Shown here: one piece after another, positions 47,900 to 60,200 of the stretch
Position numbering within the stretch: position 1 is the first letter of the stretch
Layout of the letters: every line of letters starts with the position of its first letter
Source: Rhipicephalus microplus
Taxonomy: Eukaryota > Arthropoda > Arachnida > Ixodida > Ixodidae
Direction: 5' to 3'
NCBI RefSeq assembly: GCF_043290135.1
Contig: NC_134710.1
Span: 456,940,376-457,004,375, forward strand
Length of the DNA stretch: 64,000 nt
Made by a program: the position numbers and the translations under genes
Notes under the pieces: generated by a model
Told to the model about the DNA's origin: nothing
Database searches by the model: none
Seen by the model: the letters and a program-made list of their open reading frames with translations, nothing else

Positions 47900-49668
47900 C
47901 CTATCAATTTGTTCAATGTTACGTTGCAACAGCTTAACACCAAGAAAAACTGACAGGCGCAGTTTCGAAGACAAGAACTGCGTTGTCGGCAAAAAATTTA
48001 AGGACCTAACTGCTGTCCACCTAAAGAAATGAAATTTTATATTGATGGCTTTATGGTGCACAGACGTGTTGACAGTGTTGGAGCCGTATTTGTGATAAGC
48101 CAGATTCTGCCGTAGTTTGAAGAAAGTGACCACTCAACTTACCAATCTCTCTTTTCAGAGAGTTACGTCCCACCATGTTCAGCCTTCAGCATTGTGCAGC
48201 GCGAATTGTCTTTCAAGGTGTGATGTACGTTGTCGAATTTGTAGCTTTATTCCGTTCTTCGCAAGACGTTATCTTAGGTGAAACTTTTTTTTGTCAAGTT
48301 CTGCTTTGGTCAACTGCGCTCGTTCCGAACTCGCGTTACCTGCGCTGTGCTTTGGCACTGATGATGGCCCTTCGTGTCCAGTGTTTGCTGCTTCTTACGT
48401 TGACATTTTGCCTTTCTCACTTGTTCTCCCGGTGACGTGTGCCTCTCCTCCAAAATCATCTGTGTTATTTATGTCTTCGGTCACCTTTGCGTGCTGTCGC
48501 AATTGCTTGCTTCCGTTCGGCATCATCACTTTTCGCAACGGCCACGCGGCCATTTATGGATGCAATCTCTCGGACAGCCCGTCATGCCTACTACGTGTAG
48601 AATGCCTGGGATGCTACGAACTTTACGAGTGCGTTCTCCCCGCTTCTTTGCCCGATTCTATGGCCTCGCTACAATTTGTGGCGTCAACCCTCCTAACACG
48701 CCAAATATAGTGCTGGACGTCTTCTCGGATGCCATTGAGTTTGAGCTCACATCAACTCAGCGCCAACAGATTTTAAGCCTTCTACAATGTTTTAACTTTC
48801 ATTAGAACATGACCAGTCAGGCTAAGGCTGAGCCTCCGCCGTCGTTCACAATGTTGACACCAGTCAAAAGCCCCACAAAGACAGCGTTCTTACCATGTGC
48901 CATCTGCTGAATGCTGTGTCATCGACGAACAAGTGGACGATATGTTCAACTTGGCATAATCGAGCCAATCTACAGTCCATGGGTTCACCGGTACTTCTTG
49001 TCAAGAATAAGGATGGATCCATCAGGTTCTGCTTTGACTACCGCCGACCCAACAGCATAACGCACAAAGGCGTTTACCCTCTACCTTGCATCGATAATGC
49101 GTTAGACTGCCTACAAAGAGCAGAGTTGTTTTCTTCATTATATTTACTCTCCGACAACTCGCAGGTGGCCATAGAAGAGAATGACTGCCCGAAGACAGCC
49201 TTTGAAACACCGGACAGACCATATCAATTCACCGTCACGCCCTTCGGACTCTGCAGCGCACCTGCTACTTTCGAAAGAATTATGGATACCATTTTGCGAG
49301 GGCGGAACTGCGAAACGTGCCTCTGTTCTTTGAACAATATTGTGGTATTGTCAAGCGACTTTGCGACCCACATCAGCCGCCTCGAGCAAGGTCTTACGTG
49401 GCTTTTCACGGCGATACTACAACTTAATTTGAATCAAAGCCATTTCGGCGCTCGCAAGTTTATAATCCTCGGCCATGTAGTTTATAGGGACGGTATCCTT
49501 CCACAACCAACAAAACGTAATGTAGTCGCGGTGTTCTCAAAACCAACTACCATCAAAGAACTCCGACACTTCATCGGCCTATGCTCGTACTTCCGGTGCT
49601 ACACCTATTATTTTGCCTACATTATCACACCGTTGACCAATCTCCTTGCCGGAAGTTCAGGCTATTGA
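47900..49668 (+). pseudogene. pol: Gypsy-3 pol, ending within RT
   Basis: The protease to RT linker (48175-48805) contains many shifts. RT is readable from 48895: GSPVLLVKNKDGSIRFCFDYRR (near 48990), KTAFETPDRPYQFTVTPFG (near 49195) and FERIMDTILRG. The catalytic YxDD is replaced by SLNN (near 49333), so the copy is dead. The frame continues through FIILGHVV and LRHFIGLCSYFR and stops near 49668. RNase H, integrase and the 3' LTR are absent. Confidence 0.75.
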
Positions 49669-49669
49669 T

Positions 49670-50045
49670 AATTGGCGGTACGCAGATCAACCGATATTTC
49701 ATAAGCCTGGTGAGTTCACGTTTCTAAAGATATGTTCACCGACTTAACACAACACAGCTGTATTCTCCAAACAAATTTGACGTTGCTTATGCGTGTTCAG
49801 TAGCACCCGCGAAACGGTGCTAAAGGCGCGCTTTGAATCGACTTTTATGGTTTTTTTCAGCTAGATAACTGTCGTTGAGACGCGCATCAAAACTGGCCCC
49901 TTTCTGTACCCTTTCTCGATGTAGAACAGTGAGCGCACGTGTCGTATGCCACAGCGCTACAGGAGAGGCAAAAGGGTTACTCCACGGACCGCAGTTTTCA
50001 AAGAAACCAGTACAAGAAATAACCAAGGGCGTTCGTTTGCACTAT
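49670..50045. other. Intron sequence between Gypsy-3 and the foldback
   Basis: No gene or known repeat is recognised. Confidence 0.35.
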
Positions 50046-50250
50046 CAGTGTCAAATGAAACCCGAACATCGGTAAGTCTTCGCGATGGTATAGTATACGA
50101 CGTCCACATATAACGATTCACACGCCGGCGAACCCTGTTCTGCTGCTCTGCGCATGTATGTTTGCCTGTTCATTGTGATGAGTGGACCACACCTACTATA
50201 CCACAACGAAGGCTTGCCGTGTTCGGGTTTTATTTGATGCAGACAGTACA
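50046..50250. repeat. Foldback (MITE-like) inverted repeat, about 200 bp
   Basis: The left arm 50046-50106 (AAACCCGAACATCGG.. GATGGTATAGTATA) and the right arm 50187-50250 (TACTATACCACAACGAAGG.. GTTCGGGTTTTATTTGA) are imperfect reverse complements over about 60 bases. The central part is about 80 bases. No coding capacity and no clear target duplication. Confidence 0.6.
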
Positions 50251-50556
50251 TAGTTGACACTTTAGGCATGCAGCTCCAAAACGAAAACAGAACTGTGATA
50301 GTTGTTTATGCTTTCTCTGTGTCTACTTATGATTTTGTTGAGCGCCCTTAGTTGTGTTTAACAGCAAGCTGCAAGTGTTGAGCTTTGACAATTACACACT
50401 CGCCATGTGGGTGTTCTTTTCGTGCGTCACTTGTGCTTGAGAACCGCGCAGCAAAATTTCAGCTACTTGGCGTTTTTCGTGTTAGATTCTAATTTGTTGA
50501 TATCGCATTCATTGCTTCGCCATTGCGATGAAACTGTTACTTCTTTTTTTTCGCAG

Positions 50557-50622
50557 TACATCCGAATGCGTTATGACAGGACCATCGCTGTCATCACATC
50601 TCTTACTTATATCATGCTGTCG
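50557..50622 (+). CDS. SLC5 symporter, second coding exon
   Basis: A 66-base exon follows a strong acceptor (ACTTCTTTTTTTTCGCAG) and precedes donor GTACGT at 50623. It is open in phase 0 on both sides and encodes 22 residues beginning YIRMRYDRTIAV. This fits the SLC5 pattern that follows TM3: an aromatic residue, Arg-Phe/Tyr, an Arg, then a hydrophobic helix. Joined to the exon at 950-1282, also phase 0, it would be residues 112-133. The chance that it is a decoy is reduced by the strong splice sites, the matching phase and the fit in pattern. Further exons of this gene were not found and probably lie beyond the window. Confidence 0.7.
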
Positions 50623-51240
50623 GTACGTACAGATTCACTATTTATTTTCACACTGCATCATGAACACCATGTTGACAGAATCAGCTAATCATTGCGCTCT
50701 AAAGCGTGCCCCTGCTCATCAGCACCTGGAAATGGTGTCACTGGGTCATGGTGACGCTTAACCCAGGCCATCTTGTTGGATAGGCAGGTGGTATGGCATG
50801 ACAGCCTTTTAGAACACAGAATACCGGGAAACCCTACAATTTATCTCAGTGGTTGTAGGAGTCATTCCGGACCAAACGTTGCACCTGATCCACAATTACA
50901 AATTTCTGCGAGTTTTTGAATATATACAGCGACTCTCTCAAAAAATACTATAAACTCTCGCAACTGAAGCGCTAATTTAGAAATAACAAATATGAGAACA
51001 AATAGGAATGCACTTGCACTGCGGAATAGATATTGGTACATGCATGAAAGCAAACGAGCAAATATTTCTCTGCACCAAACGTTCAAAAACATAAGCGCCA
51101 CAACAGATAGCAGCTGCTAAATTCAATGCTAAAATACATGACAACAAATTTAAAAAATGATCTCCTCGACAGAAGGTTACGGTGAGATACTAAAACTGCG
51201 TTGTAACTGATCTTACTTTGATGAACAGCGCAGTTTGTTT
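50623..51240. other. Start of SLC5 intron 2, no feature recognised
   Basis: Mixed sequence without convincing ORFs or known repeats. Confidence 0.35.
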
Positions 51241-51244
51241 AGTA

Positions 51245-51362
<118 letters not shown>

Positions 51363-51429
51363 TTTTGAGATGCGTTTCTTAAAAGTCGCCAAGCCTGCGT
51401 GGTCGTGGTGGTGGTGGTGGTGGCAGAAA

Positions 51430-52170
51430 ACATTTTTTTACAGAAAATGTAATAGAGAGTTGCGGTATATTGAATGTTTGAGTGGCAAGACCCTATTCCG
51501 TGATGCCAAAGCAGTTGGCCGCTGCTCGAGCGCGACCCACCAAGAAGCGTTGGGCATCCAAGGTCGAGCAGCCGAGCAGGTACTCCTCCCAAGTCTCTCT
51601 GGTTGGGATGAAAAAGGCGGTGAAAGAAGATGAGGGTTGGTGGGGCACGAAGCGATGACGTGGTATGTGTCAGCCAGGACCTGACTGGTCGAGATGGTGC
51701 TACTTATTTCCGGCATAAAATGGCTGGCGGCCGCCGGACTAAGGTAGGTGTTCGTCTGGCGGCTGCGTAGTATACGCTCGTCCGCTTTTTCCCTATCACG
51801 TGCGGGGTCCGGGTAGAGGCGACGTGAAGCCCGTTAATAGGCAAGGATTTCGCGAAAGCGTGTCAGGTTCGTATTGCCAGATTGTGATTTGGGACATGGA
51901 GTGGCAACGGCCCCGATGAGAAGAAGCGCGGGCCGTGGCATCGGCCACCTCGTTGCCGGGCAGGCCCGAGTGGCCCGGAGTCCATACTATACGAATGTTA
52001 GTATGGACTCCAGGGTTAAAGCACCAAGAGGCTGCCCGAAGTAGGTGAGCTGCCAGCAGGGCGATGAAACCCTGAATATATTTGGAACAGAGGCGCAGCA
52101 CAGTCACAGCGCAAGGGTAGCCTTTTAGAACCTTTTCGAAACGCTCCTTGGGTAACTGCAGCAAGCACAC
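51430..52170 (-). pseudogene. LINE-D remnant: RNase H domain and C-terminus
   Basis: On the minus strand an open frame (52170 to 51796) contains RIVWTPGHSGLPGNEVADAT near 51960, the diagnostic C-terminal motif of the RNase H domain carried by I-clade-type LINEs. Downstream frames (51790-51440) contain a degraded C-terminal segment (DTYHVIASCPTNP). The 5' part with endonuclease and RT is missing. The low-coordinate end runs into a GGT-rich run and the microsatellite at 51246. Confidence 0.65.
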
Positions 52171-52547
52171 TTGTTCGGTACCACTGTGGCATTAGTAATC
52201 ATTATTTCAAGGTAGTAGAACGGCATTCGCTGTGCTATTTTTTGTCATTCTTCAGAGAAGCGTCGTATCCGCTAAACACTTTCAAGGAATTTTGTCTTAT
52301 ATATTCATGCAGAAGCTGACGGCAATGAGGAATTATGCCTGAAGTCCGTATGCGCCACAGTTAGTAGGTGATAAAAAAAACAAGGTTTTGTAATGAATTG
52401 CAGCACTAGACGAACAACTCGTTACGCTATTCGCATTTTGTGACACCCCATTGTTATTATGCTGTTCTAAAACGCTTTATTACTCGTGGTAAAGTGACTC
52501 CTTTCATGACATGAAGTCTGCTCAAGTGAACTTGTGAATATTTCACA

Positions 52548-52640
52548 AGCACTGGCGTGGCTCAGTGATAGAATACTGTACTGGCATGGATTGGACCCGA
52601 GTTTGAGCCTCACTCTGTCATTAGTACTGTTTTTTTTTAT
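52548..52640 (+). repeat. tRNA-like SINE head
   Basis: GCGTGGCTCAGTGATAGAAT resembles an A-box arm, and GGACCCGAGTTTGAGCCTC a B box, followed by a poly-T run (52632-52639). The fold is too degraded for a working tRNA. Confidence 0.5.
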
Positions 52641-54590
52641 TTCACGGTTGTGGTTTCGGGCACCGGCGGCAATAGCAAACAACTATGGCACCGCACGTGA
52701 CCCGAGTTTTGATCTCACAACAGCTTTCGCTGTAAATTAACTGGAGAAAACTCTGGCACTGCGTTTGTTAAGCGGCCATTGGATTGATGGCTTGTGCTCG
52801 CACTTGCCTGGTCTTCATAGTTTTGGGTGGGGAATCTCACTGATGGCTTCGTTTATTACAGTGTTCGCGTTTTGTTTGAAAAAAAATAACGAACCCTCTT
52901 GAACTTCGGGACCCGATTTGAAATGGTAAGCCTGATAGAAAAGATGGTGAAGCGCAACGCTGAACATTAGGTGATTTTTGTTTCGTGACAGAACAGCTCC
53001 AAGATACGCAAACACCAAACAGAGCCAGAAGTACGAAGATTACACAAATCTCTGTATACTCATCCCTCTCATGCTCGCTTGAACGCCGTGCGATGCAGCT
53101 CCCAGACACTATAGGCCCGGAGTTCTCTGTAGTGTATATTTATGAAACTCAATGAGTTATAAAATAGGGTCTGACAAATACATCTGGCTCGTCATGACAT
53201 AAATATTGTTACGGTGCTTCTCGCCCCGTCATAATATTGCGAAAATGTCACGTATCTCGTGGAACCTTTTCCTCTATACACGTGAGGCACATACCTGTAG
53301 ATCATGGCCCACGGTAGGCACGTACGCGCCACATGTGATTGACGATTTGTATCTTTTGTATCTTTCTACGACCGGCAAGAACAAAGATTCGTAATTTAAA
53401 TGCAATTGAGTTAAAAAAACTGCCAACGGCAGCGTTAATCCCATTAATGCAACAAATTAGGTTCCCAGTAGGAACCTAACACAAGGTTTTTGGCTTTGCA
53501 GTCAAGTAGTCTACTACAGGGCCACGCATGATCTCGAATCTGGTTTGGGAAAAAATTGTATGCAGAGGTTTTCGGGGCCTGCCTGGCCGGATCATGGTCA
53601 GAGCTCTGTGTTTTCGGGTGAATCCAAAAAGAGTCCCTTAAACATTGCTTGGTAAATTTCTTGCCAATTTAGCATTTTCGGATAACCGCTTACAATGAGA
53701 GGAAATTCTGAACGGTAAATGTACATATTCACAATTTATAATCCCCAGTTGGAATGAGTGCACCTCCATCAGTGGCAATAGCCTCATAAAATTTGCTTGC
53801 GTCTATTACAAATAGTCTTATTTTGTTGTACGAGGAAACAAGTGGCTTTGTATTGCGCGTATACATGTTTGCTATGGTCAAACAGTTCAGAATTTCAGAT
53901 ATCTGAAATACATTTACTGGCTCCGCAATTATTTCAGGTGTTATATCATTTCTTTTAACAATTTAGTATATTGAGAATATTTATAGCAATAGGAAAAAGT
54001 AAGTGTTCCGTTATTTTTCACCATAAAAAGGGGAGACTGGAAGAAAAAGTGAGGAAAGAGTTTGAGTAGCAGTCGTCCCAAAAGTATGCCGTCATGATTA
54101 ATACAGCACTGCACATGAATAGCCTTACTAACAGTGTAAACAAAGAGCTATTGGGAAAAAGAAGATGAAAGAACAGATAAGAAAAATCATTGCCGCCAGT
54201 GCAACCCAACTTTGCTGCAAAAGATAATGCCACACTGCAACAACATATCATGCGAAATTAAACAACGAATTTCCAATATTTGGGAATTTACGAGATATGA
54301 GCTCCGATAAAGGCCACTTTCCTATAAAAATACTCCAGAAAGCACTTTCGAAAGTTCAAAAGTTCTTTGCTTATACACGAAATGAATGCTGACGATTAGG
54401 CAAACCATCATGCAGGATACAGTCATCCTTGAAATGATAATGTTTGATAAATGTATGCTTGTCGGCGTTGCTGTGTTGCTGCGTCCCTTCGAGCCCTCAG
54501 CTTAGGGTCAGACTGGCAGCGGAGCCACTGAGCCGCTGCATTGAGCCCCTTACGGTCAAACCCATTAAAAAAAATCTGAAAACATGCAAC
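52641..54590. other. Non-coding stretch
   Basis: No ORF with a recognisable domain and no known repeat. The sequence is AT-rich from about 53400. Confidence 0.35.
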
Positions 54591-54599
54591 CCTAATGGT

Positions 54600-55175
54600 A
54601 GCCCACTGGAAAGCACAAAATCTTACTTTCTGCGACCATGGAAAACTCCCCTGCCAGCCTGCAGTTCTGGAGAACAGAAGTATTACGACCACATACTACA
54701 AAATCCTGCGGTACTTTATTCTCCACCAAATAGACTTTGTTCATCCTCACACAAAGTTAAATACAACGCAGGCACTAACCCTCAAAACAAAAATAAATGC
54801 ATATGGATTTGTATTGCATTCTAGATTAATTACATAAGTTTAATCTCGACATTTATTCCGATAGCTCCTGCACGCACTGCAACGAATTCACTGGCTTAGA
54901 GCATCTGCTCTGTCGTTAGCCCTCGTTATGAGGCACGGCTTCAATGAGCGCAGAGAAGTAGCTATGCGCTATGAAGAGCTTTGATGTCGGGGTCAAACAT
55001 TGGGCTGCCCAGAGGGCACACGATGCAGAGTCCAGGCTTGGCCTCACTGCCCCAATGTGAGACCGGCCCACTGGACGTTGAGTCATCTACCTCAATACTA
55101 GCCATAATTTTCCGCATCTATCCATTCATCCACGCCGGTGCAATGGTGGTGAAGCGTCAGCAGTGGTTGCAGTGA
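54600..55175 (+). pseudogene. LINE-E remnant: C-terminal segment of an I-clade-type LINE
   Basis: Across several frames it shows a Cys/His segment (CTHCNEFTGLEHLL, near 54875) followed by WAAQRAHDAESRLGLTAPM (near 55005). This resembles the zinc-finger and terminal block of LINE ORF2 proteins of the I/Jockey type. RT and RNase H are absent. Orientation is opposite to LINE-D. Confidence 0.5.
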
Positions 55176-56440
55176 TTTCCATGTAATTTTAGAAACTTTG
55201 CATATATACTATGATACAGGAGTCACGTCAGGTTAACGTTCGTTGCACACTTAAGGGCCATCCACTGAAAAAGCAAAAGCGCAACGTACATATCAGCTTA
55301 CGTTGTTTTAAACGTTTTTGATTTTCTGACCATTTCTTTCTCTGTTTTTTTTATCCTTTCTGTCTTTCTGCCTTTCTATTGCAGAGTTGTTAAGGTCGAC
55401 GTTAGCATGTGTCGTATAAAGTGAAAATGATCGTTATCGTGAACTCGCTCTGACTATTGTCGGCTTCTTCTCTCTCGCCTTCCTTCCTTCTTGTTCCCAG
55501 AACACGTGCGTCCTCTTGCGCCAGAGGGCGCACGATGCAGCAAAGGATGCATAGGCATAGGTTGCAACAACTCTGATTTGTGAAACAACGACAACAGAGA
55601 GAGACATAAAGCGAGACATAGGGATATACGGAAAAGAATAGAAACGAAACGAAAGAAATATTTCACTTGAGTTAGCGTGTGCGTTGAACACTTAGCTAGG
55701 CCTTCGCAGCACTTCGATAATACGCAGGTTGCATGCACAAACACAAGCTTCATATGTTCAAACTGTATGAAGACGTCCATTGTGTTAAGCTGTCCGGACG
55801 ACCTCCTATCGTTAGTCGGGGACAAAAAAACTAACGGCAAGGAAAGTAAAAGCGCAATAAAAATGTATTAAAAAGAGATCAATGTGTATAGTAATCAAAA
55901 AGAAATATTAATTATTTACTGGAACACTATTCCTTGTTACAAAACGTAAGATACAACATAATGAAATGATGATGATATTACATTTGGCAAGCGAACAAGA
56001 CTTGTTGAGCAACACCTTTTGTGTGTTTAAAATATTGCAGAGAACGACAGAATATAACTTGGAAAAAAATGCGATTCCAAAGAGCAACACCACAGAAGCA
56101 AGGTGCAAACCTGCAATAGTTCAATCTGATTTTAGGTAATGGAAGGTTGTTATGCTCAGAATTTAACCGCCTATTTTTCAAGGCGTTGAATAGTGTCAGA
56201 TAAACGACTTAAGTGTTACCAATGAGTATAAGCAGCATCGTGACTGACTAATATTGAAATCATAATAAATTAAGGTAAGAACGTACGGTTGTCAAATTTC
56301 GGCTGCTTTCATGATAACGCCATTACGAAATAAAATCCTGACATGTATGATAGCAAGACTCTGCCAAACTCAAAGAGCCCAGAGGAGCGGGTACCAATGA
56401 CTGAAAAGAACTCTTCTAACCGCTTCACCACATACATAGA
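55176..56440. other. Non-coding stretch
   Basis: No gene or repeat is recognised. Small ORFs on both strands look non-coding. Confidence 0.35.
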
Positions 56441-56525
56441 AGGGCAGCGTTGCCGAGTGGTCTAACGCGTCACACCGCATAGCATTATGTTACTAGTTAG
56501 ACCATCCAGTCAAGCACTGTTTTTT
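56441..56525 (+). repeat. tRNA-like fragment
   Basis: GCAGCGTTGCCGAGTGGTCTAACGCG matches the 5' half of class II (Leu/Ser-type) tRNAs, but the 3' half does not form the expected arms. It is therefore a relic or a SINE head. Confidence 0.45.
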
Positions 56526-56785
56526 CTAAGTAGGTTTTGTTAGTAAGTTTATGTATACTAACAGTCGTGGCAAATATAGGTGACAGCTTGCTGCCCAAGA
56601 GTCGCTAGCACTACACGGCTGCGCTGAGATAGAATAGCATTTACGTCGTGAACATTATTTAGACTGCTGCCAATCCCAAGACCAGTTTCACGTTATCTGG
56701 TGCTACAGTGTGTGCTGGGGGCTCCTTCAACCATGGCTACCATGTTGCAATGCATAATTAGCACCACTCTACATATCAATACTTA

Positions 56786-56910
56786 GACAGAACAGAAAAC
56801 CACGCTGGCGCCGATGGCAATGCCAAAGCCCGTCAATAGTGCCCATGTAAGAGCTAGTACAGGTGCCGTCATCATGTGCCCGGAACCACACGGCCGGTGA
56901 AGTGCATGCC
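56786..56910 (-). other. Short hydrophobic open stretch, doubtful
   Basis: The minus strand encodes about 30 hydrophobic residues (HMMTAPVLALTWALLTGFG..) and then a stop, as in a membrane segment. No acceptor AG with a pyrimidine tract is visible upstream. It may be part of a terminal exon or a chance reading. Confidence 0.2.
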
Positions 56911-57237
56911 AATTGTTCAGAAAATTTATTAGGTTTTGTGAAAATGGATAATTAGCGTAAGCCTGTGAGTTTTTTTTTGTCAAACCAAAATATCATGTGC
57001 GACGCATGCTGTAACGGCAGCGTAATTTATTTCCCGAGGTACAAAGCATGTTCAAAAACAAAAGAAAACATGTGTGATTGGATTTGACCCCATATAAACG
57101 CGGCTGCCATTCGCGGAAATCTAAGCCACGCCCTCGTGCTCACTAGAGCAATTCCATAGACGCTAAGCCGTCACAACGTAAATTATTTACGAAGCATCGG
57201 GCTATGTGGTGCGGTATGTTTGACGTTTCACAGCGAA

Positions 57238-60200
57238 ATGAGTGAGCCGCGCGAGTCTTTTCTGTTCTTCAACTTGTGAGCATTGCAGGTGTTTTACTAC
57301 TTAACTCAGCAACATATATTTTTTCAGCAAGCCGTCGGTGCAATCGCTCTATACGCATCAGCAGAAGCAGCTTCTACGTGTAAGTATGCCTTTTTCTTCT
57401 AACTGTTTGGAAGCTGTGATTGACTTTGCGGGAAAGGCACGTTGCAGGTATATTTTCACGAAAGGTTCGGTGAAAAGTAATAATTTATATGGGGAGTTGA
57501 GAAAACCACCATAAAAATATGAGAGATGCCGTAGTAGAAGGCTCAGGAACTTTCGACCACCTGGGGTTCTTCAAAGTGCACACAAACCTGACCACACAGG
57601 CCTACAACATTTTCGCCTTCATCGAAAATACAGCTGCCGCAGACTAGATTTGATCCCACCATCGAATCCTGTGATCGATCGGGTTAAAAATAAATGCTTT
57701 TTTAGCATGGCCTACTGAAAACAAGACCACGGCCGGTTTCGCACACATATAAACTTACAGACTTTTCATGCTTCAGGGTCTAATAGTTTGTCATGTGGCC
57801 GGAAAAAAGTGCAGCTATAATAAATTTACAAGCTAAACGAAACGTCTGTAGAGATCTTTACACAAGCTCCTCATTTTAACAGAGGCATAAGAAGGCAGGG
57901 TGAAAGCAGCGTGGCCTCAGTGAACCTTCCACTGTTTGGGTTTTTTAACATCAATTCTATTGCAGTTACAATGACTTGGATTATTGGGGGCTTAGAGAGA
58001 CAAAAAAGGCATTCACAGAACTGTAATTTGAATAAGCTTCTCAGGTCATTTTGAAGAAGGTGAACACTGTGACAGCCAAGACTGTCCTGACAATGGAAGG
58101 GGTTGTAAGCCAGGTATTAGCTTCGTTTCACTAATTACTGTAGCTCTCTCAAGGTTCGCCTAAAGGCTGCGCTTTTCCCAATCTAAAAGCGCATGCCTTG
58201 CTGTCTGAGAAACACCGACTTCAGTGAATCCTAAAGGCGATGAGCCAGTTGGTTTATATCTGATGAGATGAAGAAAGGAAGATCAAGAACAAGTAAAAAA
58301 GGAAGGCCTCCACAAACAGTCGCTGTTCTTACATCTGATTTATGAAGGCAATCAGGCATGTCGCACACTATCTACTGATCAGACTGGGCAGTGGCGTGGT
58401 CTAAAGGGGCTGATTTTTGCGAATATAACTGCGAGAACGATTGTGCCCTAAATACATCATACTCGATCACTACTCATGCATACTAGACGCCAACTCATTG
58501 AATCTAAAGGCTCTACAGAGGCCCACAGTGCAATACCATTGCTGCATAATTCTGCCGTTTTCCAACAGGCTGTGTCACGTTATGATGGCAGTGACTTATG
58601 TCGACTGTCCACCGCAGCGAAGATAAGGTAATTCTGCGCAACTGTACTGTCCGTGAAAGTGCGAGTGTGCGCTTGCAATCTTGGCTGTGTGGTGTAAACT
58701 AACCATTGTGAAATTTAACAAAAAGTAATGTATTTAACTTCAACTTTCAAAAATACACTACAAAACAGGCAGTCAGACTCCACAAGAATTACATCGGGTC
58801 GCTCATCATAATTGCGGTTTGTTGCGTGGTCGTTGGTTTGAGTTTTGATGCAGTTTGCATGGAAGAAAAGTTCGCTTTCAACCAACGTTTTTAAAGAGAC
58901 TGACTCCAATTGATGTAATCAGGGGTTGTAGGATTTCTTCGAGGTTTCTGATTCGGTCATTTCACTGATTCAGACCACTGATTCAGACCAGTGACACCGA
59001 CGAGGTGCGAGTCAAGAACATCGATCGCGTTCGAGAATAGAGACTGCGCACGGGTAACACTGAAGAGACGCGAGCCAAGGAAGCCGAGCTCAAGCGTCGT
59101 CAACGCGTCCCGCCTCCTGGGTCTTTGCGTTTCGAACAAACGTTTACTCAAGTAAACGCTACACCGAGTTTCGCTTCGAAACGTTCTTTAAGGATGCGCT
59201 CCGACACCCGTTTCAACCAGGCCAACGCTCTGCGCATCACTGCTGGTTCGCATACCATCAGGGTTTCCTTCGGGGAGATGGGTCATAGTCTCTTTTTATT
59301 TCTATCGCTACCTTTTTTTTCTCTTGGCTCCTCGTAAGTGGCAAAATCAGGAAACGAGTCGAATTTTCTGCATGAGTCAGTTGGCTTATTCGCTTGCTAA
59401 GAGTCGTCGTGAAGGGCGGCTGCTTTTCGAACGCTTCGAGTCGCTGCCTTGTGCAGTGGGACGCCATATTGTACAGACATTTCTCACTTTACTGACTTTC
59501 CTAGGCCGCGCTACCCCGTCGTAGTCAGCGGCTCGTCTATCAGGCACCTGTCCTGTTGACTCTGCTGCGTGTTTTCTAGTTTTCCATTAGAGGAAGCGGT
59601 CTCACTGCGTGGTAGTGCTCCCGTCATAAACAATGTTCAAACGGTACATTCGTGGTTGAATTGATGTATGCCCATTTTAGCTGCAAACGTTGACTATGCG
59701 TGCCTGTTGAAGGTTGGTGTGCTGTTTCTCTTTTTTTAGTAAACCAGCTATCGAGTTGAATCCATCTATTCATTTTGCACTTTGTTTATGTGTCTCACTC
59801 GAAGGGCCCGGCTTGTCGTCCATGTGGCGGGATCACGCGCAAATAAATGGTCGGTAGTGGCATCAAAGTAGGTTAGCACTGCTAAAAACTGTCCGAAGAT
59901 ATGGTGCAACAGTCCGTACGGTGCTCGGTGGCTCACGCAAAGGCTGCTCGTTGAATCTTGGCCGCGACAGTAGCATTTAAACGGAGGTGAAATGGTGGCG
60001 ACCTGTGTACTGTGTGACGTCAGTGCACGTTAAAGAATGGTGGAACTTTCCGTAGTCCCCCACTGCGGCGTCTCTCATATACATATCGTGGTTTGGGGAC
60101 GTGAAATTCTAGATATTTTAATTATGCATCCAGGCGGGGTAAATTATGCGAACAAGATCTAAAAAATTGTAAATCATGAAAATAAGGAAGAAATATTTGC

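Larger units (their letters stand above)
1283..50556 (+). other. Intron 1 of the SLC5 gene (about 49.3 kb)
   Basis: The interval is bounded by donor GTGAGT at 1283 and acceptor TTTTTTTTCGCAG ending at 50556. Both flanking exons are phase 0 and read on in the SLC5 pattern. It is filled with nested transposable elements, a satellite array and SINEs. The assignment assumes no further symporter exon lies inside; I searched for one by eye and found none. Confidence 0.65.

Noticed and set aside
54444..54824. 126-codon + strand ORF as a host gene
   Set aside because: It has no domain and overlaps the start of the LINE-E remnant.
56447..56520. Functional Leu/Ser tRNA gene
   Set aside because: Only the 5' half matches; no anticodon arm, variable arm and acceptor stem can be completed. 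Similar reasoning applies at 7704, 24761, 30156 and 52548.
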